From Eutypella sp. D-1 (taxonomy: Eukaryota; Ascomycota; Sordariomycetes; Xylariales; Diatrypaceae), in the NCBI GenBank assembly GCA_023313575.1, contig JAJTTP010000003.1, forward strand, positions 2,914,001-2,978,000: a stretch of 64,000 nt of DNA, in the 5' to 3' direction. The position numbers were made by a program, and so were the translations under genes. Below, piece after piece: positions 34,322 through 46,437 of this stretch. How positions within the stretch are numbered: position 1 is the first letter of the stretch; every line of letters begins with the position of its first letter. The notes beneath the pieces are model-generated. The model had not been told where the DNA came from, made no database searches, and saw only the letters and a list, made by a program, of their open reading frames with translations.

Positions 34322-35426
34322 GTGGGAAGTGAGTGCGACATCCAACGGTTTGCTTCCCCTTCCCTCGGAGTTTGCATTCCAGTTGGGATAACAAAGCGAG
34401 CGAATCCTCGCTGGCTAGACTAGATGTTAGGGAGCCCTGCTTAGGGGGCCACAATCCAGACTTCCGTGTATCATGGAAGAACCTTGGAAAAGGCTTATTC
34501 GAACAAGGGCCATCTTACTCCGATGTTGCCCTGTGCTTCACAGCGCATTCCATCCTCTTTTAGACTTTCTGACTTCCTCACCTACATACGTATGATAGTA
34601 CAAGGTGGACGGAGGACGGGCCGGGACCCTTCAATGCTGATATAAGCCCCCTTTATCCTTGGCCATCGCTTGCGCGCGTCAACTGTGAGCATAATCCGAC
34701 GTTCGTAATTAATTTCGGCAGCCTGTTTCGTATAGCAATGTTTACATCGGATGGTGATCATACACTCTTAATATCAATGTGACTATGTACGACCTCCATT
34801 TACTCACGCATGTAGATCATAGATCATTCGCTACAACCTTCTCTCTCGTTAGCTCTTCGCTAACCAATGCGTGTCTTAGGCACATACGAGATAGATTTCG
34901 CGGCTGCTGCTGCTGCGCCACACCTTGCAATAGCAGAACCAGCCCGGCCAATGCAAGCCTCCCTCATCCGCAGCGACAGGCATGGACAAGGCAACCATGG
35001 TAAAAATAGATGGATGAGGCATGTTGCATGGCATTGTTATTGGACCGAGCATACGGCCCGTGCCTGGAGGCTGCTTTGACGGCCCATCTTTCACTGTCTC
35101 AGCTCGGAGGAGGGAAATAGCAAGCGCGACTTGCTCGGTTCAAGAGTGTTATGCCCTGAGTGACGGACTATTCTAACAACCTAACTTGCGCTCACCTCGT
35201 CACTGACCGAGCTCTACCAGGGAATTCCTCACTTAACTTGCATCAATGTTTATTAACCACCCTCGCGATAGTGGCTCTAATGGGGAAATCATCTTATGAG
35301 CCTGCAACCTGTTGCGTGGCCTACTGCATGTCCAAGGATCAAGGCAAGTATACCATATATTCGACGGCTACGTACGAGATATTATAGAAAGGTTGTAAAA
35401 AATCCTCATAGTAGGCCGCCGGACAC

Positions 35427-37915
35427 CTAGCCGGCATTTGCGGGAAATGCCGTGCAGCCATAATGGGTATCCAGCCTCGAGACAATGGCGCCGCCACTTC
35501 CCCCCGCCACGCGATTATAGACCAATACGTAGGACTTCACCTTGCCGGACAGCTGGCGGGACTGGCCCCCGTACGTAGGTCTGCAGTCAAAGGGATGGAC
35601 ACATGCCCAAAGGCAAGAGAGGCCGGAGAAGCATGGGTGACAACGCAGCGAGAAGCTTACAAGGACAACCTCCACCAAGGACTGCGCAGCAATATTCTTC
35701 GCCGTGGAAAGACAATACTCCCGTGTATGGATAACACCTGTCGACATGGATGGACCAGTAATACAGCCAAGAGTGTCGAAAACCGGTCCCCCAAATTCTC
35801 GGGCCAGTGAATCTACCCATCTTGCCACCCATAAGAGGTGGCTTGAGAACAGGATGATGTTGTCGCTTTATCTGAGACAAGCGGCTCACCTTTTTTCCGT
35901 GTAGGCCCTACCACACGAATCTAGGAACGTCTCACAATTACCAGGCTCGAAGGATCCTCCGATTTGCGCCCAGGTTCCTTGATGGCACACCTTAATATAC
36001 GCATTTTGGCATGGCAGAATCTTCCCACTGTTGTCCAGCCGGAGCAATTCTCATGGAACAGACACTTGTAGAGAGAGGGTAGATTGGCTTGAGCGACTCG
36101 CTCATGGGCTGAACTGCGGGGGTCCCCTCGGTGTAACGAATAGTCTAATGCATGAAACAAGGTTTATTTGCCAAGCATCTGCGACTCCTTGAGCCTGTCT
36201 CTTGCATAGAACAATTGGCGACTATGCCAGCTCTGCAGCAATTTTCAAGTTCATGATGGTCCCATGCTGGAAGAAATAAAGAAACCATTCAAGATTGCAG
36301 CGGACACTTGCCACCTCATCTGACTGCCGGACTGGCCAACCTCCCCAATTCGATCAGGAACCTAAGCTTCCAAGACGTACGGGAGTGGACTCATATCGCG
36401 TCCGCAAAGCCTTATTAGGAGGTAGGTGATAGAGCCAAGCACTCACTCGTATCTCATAGCAAACCATTGACAATATTCAAGAGGCAGATCTCCTAGAACC
36501 AAACCCACCAGGTTAATAACCAGAAGTCGACATCAGTGAATACGACAAAGTGACGGCGAGCCAAGCAAACGGCTGAAGACTTAGCCACTCCGCACCCGAT
36601 GGCTTGGGAGGAAATGTCGGCCACTGACGCAATACGAAGGAATCTCCGTGAGGCGTACTGCCAGCTCCCCATAGGCTCGCTATCTCCTCCGCCCTCCTCC
36701 GGACGCATTTCAAAATTGGAACCTCGTTCCTTCAAAGGCGATGGCACGAAGGGGCTGATTTCGTACGCACCACGAGGGCTATTCATAGGCCATGTCCGAA
36801 TTCTTGGCGACGCGCCGAACAGTTTCAGCAGTCATCAATCACGCCCTTCGTCATCGATCTCTCCTATAGCTATACCGGATCTTGCCCCATAAGTTGGGGA
36901 AGAGCCCTCTGCTTGGTGAAGACCGGCCGTCTGGTCCACCGGGATGGCCGGTATTGCTGCAACATAAAGCGCGCTATCGGTCAATAAATCAAGTACGTCA
37001 TACAAAGTTGGGCTCAATTGCTCGGGCTAACGCAAATCATAAGCTGATGAGTGTACAGCATGATGGATATCAAAGCCAACGAAGATACGATAGGCCTCGC
37101 ACGATATCTCCGATAGCAAAGAAGACCCCTCGGGAAACCGGATCTGCCTTCGCTCATGTGAATTTGCTAACTTATCTCTCCATTGCCTGTCGACCTCTGT
37201 TTCGTGAATTATATTAGTGAAAGTTCCTTCGTTTATGAGATGTGGTGCAAGTGTGGTGGTCAAAATGATCTCCACGGCGTGGGAACCGTTGCTAATGGAC
37301 TTTCAAGGTCGGTTGACTCTACATATAGCATAACAGACTCACCTGCCCTCACTAGAACAAATAACCCGAAGATTGGCTGGATGATATAATGTATGGACTG
37401 GAAATGGGTGACCTTGTCAGTCTCATCGGTGGCCCAGTCACCAAACGAGCCTCATATGATCTCGTAGAACGAGATGGTCATCTTCTACCCGAGCAGGATT
37501 GCTTCCTTGAATTAGTGGAAGTGATGGCAACTTTAGCTGTCAATAACACCTGCCTAACTTCAGGGACGCTCTCCGGAAAGACGCCCAACGGGATCCCACT
37601 TCCCTACGGGCTCGAGGTAATGAGGCCACGATTTCAAGCATCCTAGATACCAATCCCGGCGATCTCCTAACGGGCCGTATCTTCGAACACAACAACGGTG
37701 GCCAAGTTCATCAAGATGCTTACCAACAACATGTACCGATGAGGGGACGCCGGCACGGCAATGCATGGTGCCCAGATCAATCTTTGAATGAGCGGATTCA
37801 GCCAGCCAGCTGCAGTCACCAAGGTAACCCCCCAAGGTTCGTTCCCCAACGGGTCTCGGAACGACCGCTTTCTCGAAGGGTTAAGGTAAAGAAAGAGTGT
37901 CAGAGAATTCGTCAA
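35427..37915 (-). pseudogene. Possible decayed membrane-protein gene, fragments in shifting frames
   Basis: Several minus-strand segments look protein-like but are broken by stops and frame changes. At 37667-37915 there is a frame with AAGWLNPLIQRLIWAPCIAV and HRYMLLVSILMNLATVVVFE. A segment at about 37302-36835 (LTTTLAPHLINEGTFTNIIH; TLYDVLDLLTDSALYVAAIP) is broken by an in-frame TAG at 37027-37029. At 36493-36786 the frame has SQAIGCGVAKSSAVCLARRH and DVDFWLLTWWVW; after its TAG the sense continues one base off frame as LGDLPLEYCQWFAMRYE, followed by a good donor GTGAGT. Further on, near 36305-36240, another frame reads LEWFLYFFQHGTIMNLKIAA. Hydrophobic runs suggest a multi-helix membrane protein. 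I do not recognise the family. It may instead be a real multi-exon gene with sequence errors, or chance. Confidence 0.3.
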
Positions 37916-39525
37916 GTAAACATCTACAAATTCCCCTTTCCACCTTCCATAGCAAGCAGGCTAAAGGTGTTCATCTAGAGCGATATCGGGGGAGAATGCA
38001 TCAGGCGGCTCAGATCGGGGGGGCGTTGACACGATGCCGCCGACGGCGATACGTGGGTCCGCGATTCGGCTGGACGCCGTAGCCCTGGAGGCTAACCTCG
38101 CATGGACCTTCCTAATCAGGCAATTGGCATACTCTCCCTATCAAGGGGGCCCGCCGCCCCGGATTCTACCGCGACTTCCCACACCAAACTCCTTGTCGGC
38201 TCTCAGGAACTCTAGACCTTTTGGTTCCCGGAGCACCGTTCCTCGATGGGGCGGGGGGCCAACTAGTAACTCGTCTGGTGTGGAAAGCTCCAGTTGCCGG
38301 GTTCTCAGGACGGGCCCCCTTCTTTGGTTTTTGACTGACTATTTGACATTACACATGTACCCATGACGAATCGCGCGCGCACGAGTCGAGCTGATAATTC
38401 TCAAGAAGGCAATTGGATGCGGCCCGGCCCCCTCTTTACGTTTTGTTTAGCTACCCGAGTACCTAGGTAGGTACCCGGACGAACAAGTTTATTTACGACC
38501 TACCTAGGTAGTATAGTTACCTACCTAGTGAGTGGCGACCTAACTCGGGAGCGATGTTGAAAAGAAATCCCAGGATCTTGGGAACAAGACACAAACCAAT
38601 CCACGGGGTATACCATACCCACGTAGCCGGGCTTTTCCCTCCAAGCCCTCTCCGCTGCTCAGGAGGAGCGTGCTACGTACGTACGTACTGGGGGCCATCA
38701 CTGTAAGGGTATTCTGGTTTCACTGCATTCTCCCAACGAGGGGAGCTGGCATCCAGTACGATAGACGATGATACCTCGTGGCCAAATGCTGTGTGTAGGT
38801 AGGGCCAGGTAGGTAAGTATATGTTGTGTACTGACTGTACTGCTGTACCAACATGCATCTAGATAGCCGGGGAGCCACTAGGTCTGACGTAGTGTCAAAT
38901 GTTTTTTTTTCTGTCGTTTCTTTTCTATCTTTCTTTCTTTTTATGGTTTCAAAGACGGTCCAATAACAGAGCGAATTGGAACCCCGCATGGAGGGAAGCT
39001 TGTCCCGCCTAGCTTCTGCATATTGTTATTATTATTATATTTGCGTATCGGCACGTACATGGAGCATATCACACTATCCGTCCCCCGGAGCGATAACGCG
39101 GCTTATTACGGTGTACTAGGAATTTAGGAGGGGTCCAAATCCACTGATAGCGCGGAGAATTACATAACGTTTATACTTACCTACCTGCTCAGGTGTGTAT
39201 ACGCGCCCCATTCCAAGGTACATCACGAGGTACATACTACGGTATTGGTCCTATTACATACATGTATCTAGCTGGAGGTACCTAGGTAGGTACCAAGGAT
39301 TCCCAAGCTTGGGGGGTGTTTATCTCATATGTAAAAGCAACATCCCCCCTCGGGGCTCGTCAACTCTCTCTCGTTCATATCCTTTTATTTTTCCCCTTCT
39401 CTGTTCAAAGAAGATTGTGTCCTATCTCTGAAACCAAACACATACATATTATCAACTCATTCTTTTCAGAAAGAAATTCAGAAAACAAGACAGACAAGGA
39501 GCAAATCACAAGCCCAGAGTTCGCC
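37916..39525. other. Intergenic, GABA transaminase promoter side
   Basis: No supported gene. Three TACCTAGGTA palindromes lie here (38460, 38501, 39279). A pyrimidine-rich leader (39365-39415) precedes the GABA transaminase start. Confidence 0.6.
38460..38510. repeat. Pair of TACCTAGGTA palindromes
   Basis: Perfect 10-bp palindromes at 38460-38469 and 38501-38510, flanked by GGTAC/CTACC extensions. Other perfect copies in the window start at 22271, 39279, 50925, 51149, 52613 and 63022. Confidence 0.9.
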
Positions 39526-41200
39526 ATGGCCAGCCTCCGACAAGGAGGGGCATCGCGGGCCTTCGTTGCCTCCGCGAAGCGTCTGTCTACCTCGCCCAAT
39601 GCCAGGCAGGCCTTTACCCAGAGCTCCTCCGCCTCCCTTTCCTCTGCGGCGAGGTTGGCCGGCTCCCGGTTGTTCTCTAGCTATTACCCGAGCGAGCCTG
39701 AGGCCCCCGTGGTGAAGACGGAGATCCCCGGTCCTAAATCCAAGGAGCAAATCGCCAAGCTCAACAAGGTATTCGACACGCGGAGCATCAACATGCTTAC
39801 CGATTACACCAAGAGCTTCGGCAACTACATCGTCGACCCCGACGGAAACACCCTGCTTGATGTGTAAGTCTACGCTGGCATCCTTACCTTGGTAGTTGTG
39901 TTGTGTTCTTTTACGAAGGGCCCAGTCTTGCCCGAGCTCTACGAGGAGTGTCTGTGCTGACATTTGCCCCCCTTCGCGGTTTCATAGCTACGCCCAAATC
40001 GCGTCCATCCCACTCGGGTACAACAACCCGGCCCTCATCACAGCTGCTCAGAGCGAGGAGATGGTGAACGCCATCATCAACCGGCCGGCGCTGGGCAACT
40101 TCCCGTCGCACGACTGGGCTGAGGTCCTCGAGACGGGCATACTCAAGGTGGCGCCCAAGGGGCTGAACCAGGTGTTCACGGCGATGGCGGGCTCCGACGC
40201 CAACGAGACGGCGTACAAGGCGGCGTTCATGTGGCGGCGGCAGCGGGAGCGAGGCGGCCCCGCCGTTGAGTTCACCGAGGAGGAGATGACCTCCGCCATG
40301 AACAACCAGAGCCCCGGCGCCTCGCAGGGCCTGTCGATCCTGTCGTTCCGCACGGGCTTCCACGGCCGCCTGTTTGGCTCCCTCTCCACCACCCGGTCCA
40401 AGCCCATCCACAAGCTCGACATTCCCGCCTTCGACTGGCCCCAGGCCACGTTCCCGCAGCTGCGCTACCCGCTCGAGGAGCACGCCGAGGAGAACGCCGC
40501 CGCTGAAGCCGCCGCCCTCGCCGAGGTCGAGGACCTCATCCTCAACTACCGCGTGCCGCCGTGCGCCGTCATCGTGGAGCCCATCCAGTCCGAGGGCGGT
40601 GACAACCACGCGTCGCCGGCCTTCTTCCGGGGCCTACGCGCCCTGACCCGCAAGCACGGCGTCCTGCTCATCGTCGACGAGGTACAGACCGGTGTCGGCG
40701 CCACCGGCCGCTTCTGGGCCCACGAGCACTGGGACCTGCCCGACCCGCCCGACATGGTAACCTTCAGCAAGAAGGCCCAGACCGCCGGCTATTACTTCGG
40801 CGACCCGGCGCTGCGACCCAACAAGCCGTACCGTCAATTCAACACGTGGATGGGAGACCCGGCGCGCGCGCTGCTGTTCCGCGCCATCGTGCAGGAGATC
40901 GAGCGCCTCGACCTCGTGCGCCGCACAGCCGAGGTCGGCGACTACCTCTTCGCCGGGCTCGAGCGCCTCGCCGCCCGCCACCCCGGCCAGTTCCAGAACC
41001 TCCGCGGCAAGGGCATGGGCACCTTCATCGCCTTTGACAGCCCCCGCCGCGACGAGTTCCTCGTCCGCGCCAAGTCCCACGGCCTCAACATCGGCGGCAG
41101 CGGCCAGGCCGCCGTCCGCCTCCGCCCCATGCTCATCTTTGAGAAGTCCCACGCCGATATCCTGCTCGCTACCCTCGAGAAGATCGTCTCTTCGTGGTAA
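39526..41200 (+). CDS. uga1: 4-aminobutyrate aminotransferase (GABA transaminase), 516 aa
   Basis: Two exons, 39526-39863 and 39988-41200 (517 codons with stop), with a 124-nt intron splitting the Val113 codon. This is a class III PLP-dependent aminotransferase of the eukaryotic GABA-T type. Visible motifs are FTAMAGSDANETAYKAAF (cofactor loop), FRTGFHGRLFGSLSTTRSKP, VIVEPIQSEGGDNHAS, LIVDEVQTGVGATGRFWAHE (Asp contacting the pyridine nitrogen) and MVTFSKKAQTAGYYF. In the last, Lys375 is the expected Schiff-base lysine. The enzyme converts GABA and 2-oxoglutarate to succinate semialdehyde and glutamate in the GABA shunt. The first 55 residues are rich in Ser, Arg and Ala with almost no acidic residues, consistent with a mitochondrial presequence. 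ATG 39526 (GCCATGG context) is the only in-frame ATG upstream of the conserved region. It converges on SET2. Confidence 0.95.
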
Positions 41201-41516
41201 AGCAGACCTCCTATTTAACCGAAAAAGAAAATCGAAAAGAAGGGAAGATTGCCGAGGGGGGTCTCGGTGATTCCTTGAGTCTCGGAGAAAAATAAAAGGT
41301 TAATCAATCGTCACAAACGCAAATACGCAACTTAAAGCCGGATGGAACTTGGCGCTTAAATGAAATAGCTAGGGTAGAGAGAGATTCAAGTGGATGGATA
41401 TAAGGAAGGGACGGAAAAACTACGAGCTGAAACGCATGCATGCTCCGTATAGCATTTTGACGAGATCTAGTTTTTGCTATCATCTACTTTTTTGTTGTTG
41501 CTTTTCTCTAATATGG

Positions 41517-41534
41517 TTTTTTTTTTTTTTTTTT
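41517..41534 (+). repeat. Poly-T run (18 T)
   Basis: Eighteen consecutive T, about 320 bp after the GABA transaminase stop. Confidence 0.9.
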
Positions 41535-42457
41535 GCTCGTCGACGACCACGAGGTATCAATCAAATAATCAATGTCTTAAGCAACCGATAAATGAAGGGA
41601 AGGAAGGGCTTGGCCAGTGAGCTAGGCGATCGAATGGAACGGGGTGAAGGGGGACCGAAGAGATAGAAGAGCTCTACAGAACTTTAACAGAGAATCGAAA
41701 CGCGACGATTATCGTCGGCGTTTTTGCTGCTTACTTGCATACTTTTTAACTTACTACTTGCGAACCCATCATGCATTCCTGACAACGTCTGCGGTAGCGG
41801 CAGCTGGCGAGCCAGTTGGTCAGCCAGCCAGTCAGTCAGCCATGCGCACGCGCGTGTTTCTGGACTGTGAAATGGACATGATGATCCAACGACCTCTTCA
41901 ACCCCCGTCTTGCCCTGTAGATATAAACGTGATCCGTTGGCCTCATATCTATACCGCGATAGGGTAGAGTGAATAGAGGGGAGAAAACAAGCAGCACCGG
42001 ATGAAAAAAAGAACCCATCCACGAGGGAAACACCATCCTCTTCATAGTTCACCGTCCCCTCCAAAAGAAAAAAAAAAGAAAAAAAGATGGTGTCCTCTGT
42101 CTATTCGTCCCTATATCTCCTACCACCAACATAACATACACGTAGTGGTGGATAAGCATGTTTAAGTAGGTAGGTAGGGAACCCAGATTTGACTTATAAC
42201 GTCCGTTCGCGTTCGTCATTCAAGTACAGCGAGATATTTCTCCTCTTTTATCATCCGCTCCATCCGCACATACGTAGATACACGCACAAACACGCACAGG
42301 CAGGCCATAAGAGGCATAGATTCAGCGGTCCCGGCACACACGAAGCGGAGAGGGTAAAACTCTTTTCTTTTTTTGTTTCTTTTGTCTTCATCCCGATATA
42401 TTAGGGACTAGGGCCGATGGGGCGGCATGGCGAGGGGGCAGAAGCTGGACTCCATAA

Positions 42458-42474
42458 CCCCCCCCCCCCCCCCC
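42458..42474 (+). repeat. Poly-C run (17 C)
   Basis: Seventeen consecutive C; G-rich on the minus strand. Confidence 0.9.
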
Positions 42475-43423
42475 ACCATCTCACATCTCTCAACTCGGCA
42501 TGATAAATCGCCCGACTGACGGGACTTGTTTGCCCATCTACCTGTCCTAAGCTTTTTTTCCTGCTACGATTTCGGTCTTTTCCCCTTCATGAACAAACGT
42601 CTCTTCTTTGCGTCTGTATGTCTGTCTATCCATCAATCAATCCATCGACCCCCCTTCGTCCCTGAGCCTCTCTCTCATCCTTCACCTGTGCTTTCTTTCC
42701 CAGCAAGGACGGCGGTGGTGGCGTGGATGATGATGATGACGATGACGATGACGTAGTAGCAGATACTATGTATGTGATATTGAACACCATTGGTAATAAT
42801 CATTAAGAGAAGCGACATGGATGTAAATGCAAGATAATCATCCCGAGCCGCGAACGCCGCCTGCACCTCCCTTCTCCTCGAGAATATCCTCTCCCCACCG
42901 CCGTCGTAAGGGGCGCTGGGTGACCACTTACGGCCACGCAGGCCTGTCTCCCTCTATCCGTGCTTCTGCGCCTCCCTTGGCGGGTAGGCAATGCCATGGT
43001 GAGGCGTGCTGAAATATGGACTGTATCACCCTCTTCAGCCAACCCGATTGGCGACGCCGAGTGACAGAGAGGAACCTAGAAGTCGGAAAGCGAGTTTTGT
43101 ACATGCGGCTCTAGGTTATGTGATCGGTAGTTAAGAGCTGCCCTCTCGCTGATGGCCATCCAGTATTGGGTAGGCGTATCTATGTTTTGGGGGAAGGGTT
43201 GGTACATCGAATGCAATGGTATAAGATGCAATAAGATACAATAAAAACGGTATGAAAGAAAAGAAAGCGCCAGGACGCATTCAAGCCACCGTGATTTCCT
43301 ATGAATAAAAATGCTAAAATTAGTTATGCAATGTAATTCTGGTGAATGACCTCGGTGGCCGTCGAATCCACATTGAATGATGTTGAGACCCCATTTTGGC
43401 CTGTAGGCATCGCGTCAGGACTT

Positions 43424-46400
43424 TCAGTGACTCATGACCTCGTGGCCTCGTGAGGTGTTTTGCTTGAGTGCATTGCCAGATTCTTCCTGTTTCTCCCTGG
43501 TACTTCCCTGTGGGTCGAGCATGCCGTTGATAGCAATGTCCTTGTTGCCGTTTACGGGGTGGGGCTTCTGCTGTCCGCTCTCGAAATCGAGCATGTTACG
43601 CTCGTTCTCTCGTTCGAGCTCAGCCTCTTGCTCTGCCAGCTTTTGGTGCTCTGCTTCATCGGCAATACGCTGTGCTTCTTCGTTCTCGAGCATCAAAGCA
43701 GCCTCCTGCTCACTTACTTCGGCGGTCGGCGTGGCTTCACCCTCGGGAGGTGGAGGAGGTGGCGGTGGCGGACTGGGAAGGTCACCATCGTCATCCTTGA
43801 CGCGCTTGATCGAGGGTGTTTCTGATGGCGCCGGCCCGGGTGAATCGACTGCATCGTCATCCCGCTTTCGCTTCCGGTCAGAGCTTGCAGGCGTGGAACC
43901 AGGACCCTCATCGTCCGTCATTACAATGTCTTCATCCAGGTTCGTGGTAGGGCTCTCGGTTACGACATCCGGTGCAGCGCCATTCTTCGACTTCGGTGCG
44001 CTGGGCTCAGATTTGGTAGCCTGCTCTGCCGATTTCTGCTTATGTGCCTTGTACTTCACAACAGCCCGCTCGAAGAAGTCCTTGACAAACTTCTTAACCT
44101 TTCTTTCCTGTTTCTCGGAGATCGTGGTTGGGTCGTCTACGCGCTTGTTCTTGTAGTCCGATGCGACGAGTTTCTTGTTGACATCTTTGGCGAACTTTTT
44201 GAGGTCTTCCTTGGGGAGCTGATGGCGAAATTTGTCCATAACATACTTCACGTGAGGAAAAAGCTGATGACCGTTAGCACAGCTAAATAAGTGGACAACG
44301 TAGGCAACAAGACTAACCGTATTCTCATAGATCTTCATCTGCTTCTCGATAGGTAAAGAACGCCACTTTTCCTTCTTCGGCTCTGGCGTCGGTGTCGGGG
44401 CCTGCTGTGGTGTCTGCGATACTGATCGTCTAGCTAGAATAGACGGCTTGCTAGCGTTGTCGATGATATCCTGGAGTTGTTTTTGTTCCAGCTGTGCCTT
44501 GGAGGGGCCAGTGGGTTGTGCTGAGGCGAAATCTGGTGCAGGGGCATTTGGTCTTCGCCACGTTGTCTGGCCGGACTTAGTATAATAGTACACTGATCCT
44601 CGAGCATCTGATGCTGTAAACCAGCCAGGGGGAAGATTTTGGAAATTGTGAGGCCGACGCGGTCGAGGATGGGGGTTGAAAAAATTGGGGTTACGTTGGG
44701 GGATGTTGCTCCGGGGGCCCTTGGGGATGTTGTCAGGAAGGATGGTAACGGCTTTTGTGACGGGTTCCTCGGGCCGGATGCCCCGGCGGTCTTCGTATGA
44801 ATTGTTGTTCGGAGTTCCTTGGGAATTGGGGTCGAGCTTTTTACGCGGTATCCGGTAGGCCACCTCCAGCTTGCTCCATTCCTCCAATAACCGAGTTGAC
44901 TCTTCAGCAACGTCTTGGTGTTCCGAGGTGGTTAGTTGCTTGATAGTGGACTCAATATCGGAATCAACAATCTTGTTCTTGCTTATGCGGGGGAATTGAT
45001 AAAGAATATCGAGGATCTGGAGGGCTATGTTGTGGTCCTCAAGGAAGGTGGTTAGAGTCGTCTTGAGGATCTGGTACCCGTGCATCTGCACCACTCGGCT
45101 GCGCACACGGTCGTCATCACAACGTTGGATCCGCTCCAACAGCTTGACAGCAATCCATTTCTCCTTGCACTGCATAAGGGCAGCCATGACCTTCGTAACG
45201 CCCTTCTCGTCAAGGCCGCGAGCTTGTACGCTGTTAACATATTCTTCATCATCCTCATCGGCCTTCTTTTTCCGAGGCTTCTTGGCGACCGCAGTATCCC
45301 AGCCATCTCCGTCGTCAATGCCAAGGGCCTCAATGGTTGCATCGGGCAATTTCGTAGCACGCTCGGTTTGCGTCTTGCCGCCAATGAATCCAATGCAGTT
45401 CGGCTCACCACAGTAACACGGTTGGGGGTCGGCTCCGTATCGGTCGACGTTGTAGTTGAAAACGAGTTCTTCACCAGCTTGGATGTTACGTCCCGCAAAA
45501 ATACCCATGCGCAGCTTCTTGCCAACCACCCATTTGTCGACATAACAATTCGGGTTGCAGGAATGGTTGCAGAATCTGCCGAGATTACCCTTCTTAGTGG
45601 CATCGACAAATTCACTTTTAGTCAGAGACATGAAGTAAAAGTGTTTGATGCCCTCATTGTCGTATCTGAGCATTCGCTGTCGAAATGTCGGTTCATTGAT
45701 GACCTCACCGATATACTCGAAAATAAAATCACCAGACTGGAGATTCGCGTTTGCTCGTAGGCCATAACCTTTCTTGTCGGTCTTGATAACCGAAACGTTG
45801 GCGTATTGTTTTCTTTGAAAACGTTGGTTTTGGCAGTCGTTGCCGCAATTGCAATCCTTGTCCACGCATTCCATCTTGGTAGCGCGATTGATGCAGGAAT
45901 CATCAGCGCAAGCATGGTTGACACCATCGTCTACCATTTTGAAAGGTTAGCACCCGATTGCACTTGGCGAGCGGGTCTGTATAGGGGGTTTAGGGGGGGT
46001 TGGGGGGTTGGGGGGTTAGGGGGAGACCTACGCCATTCTTCGGAGCAATCGCAGTCCAAGGCATCCTGTTTCGACGAGCCGAGAGTCTTGGAACCGTACA
46101 TACAGTTCTCGATGACTTCGAAGTGCTCCTTTGAATCGGCCGTGACATCAGGAAGATGAGTAAACAGAGTTGCCGGAACAGGTGCGGCCTTCTGAGATGC
46201 CTTACGCGACGACATCTTGGGCCGAGGTGCTACTTCAGGGGTTGAGGCACTATCGCTCTGGGATTTGGCAACATCAGGTGACAAGCTTCGAGAATTGGGA
46301 CCCTTGCTACTCAGGATCGGGGTCGAAGATATACTGTCAGCATTCTCCTCCTTGACAGCGTTGAGCTGTCGTATAATACCATTAGTATTGACGGATAAGC

Positions 46401-46437
46401 CCTCTAGGGCGTCATTGACGCGCTGCTCTTCGTCCAT
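43424..46437 (-). CDS. set2: Histone H3 lysine-36 methyltransferase SET2 (952 aa)
   Basis: Exons 46437-46032, 45930-44318 and 44263-43424 give 953 codons. The order is AWS (Cys-rich, about 120-175, CDCSEEW then [16 protein letters not shown]), SET (about 181-296, with [10 protein letters not shown] at 254-263 and ELVFNYN), post-SET (CYCGEPNC, 307-314), a helical segment (about 373-503), WW ([20 protein letters not shown], 568-596) and the SRI domain (about 660-760, [13 protein letters not shown] then [12 protein letters not shown]). SET2 methylates H3K36 during elongation and binds phosphorylated Rpb1 CTD through SRI. A 190-residue tail with poly-Pro and charged coiled coil follows SRI. Start ATG 46437 begins [15 protein letters not shown]; the frame is open upstream to 46551 but without conserved sequence. 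The 54-nt second intron lies inside SRI, is in frame and lacks stops. Confidence 0.95.
45984..46023 (+). repeat. G-run cluster in SET2 intron 1, quadruplex-prone, telomere-like
   Basis: Five G runs of 5, 7, 6, 6 and 5 separated by TTTA, TT, TT and TTA, on the strand opposite the SET2 mRNA. Spacers and runs resemble degenerate TTAGGG. It occupies 40 of the 101 nt of the intron (46031-45931). Confidence 0.9.

Larger units (their letters stand above)
31262..35426. other. Gene-poor region (4.2 kb)
   Basis: No domain-bearing frame or linked exon set was found. It contains short tandem repeats at 32480-32512 and 34301-34321. Confidence 0.5.
41201..43423. other. 3'-3' spacer between GABA transaminase and SET2
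   Basis: No supported gene in 2.2 kb. Contains homopolymer runs and a (GATGAT/GACGAT) run near 42728-42752. Confidence 0.6.

Noticed and set aside
39316..39525. In-frame upstream extension of GABA transaminase
   Set aside because: The 70 extra codons contain no ATG; the first possible start upstream is GTG, and the sequence is 5' UTR-like.
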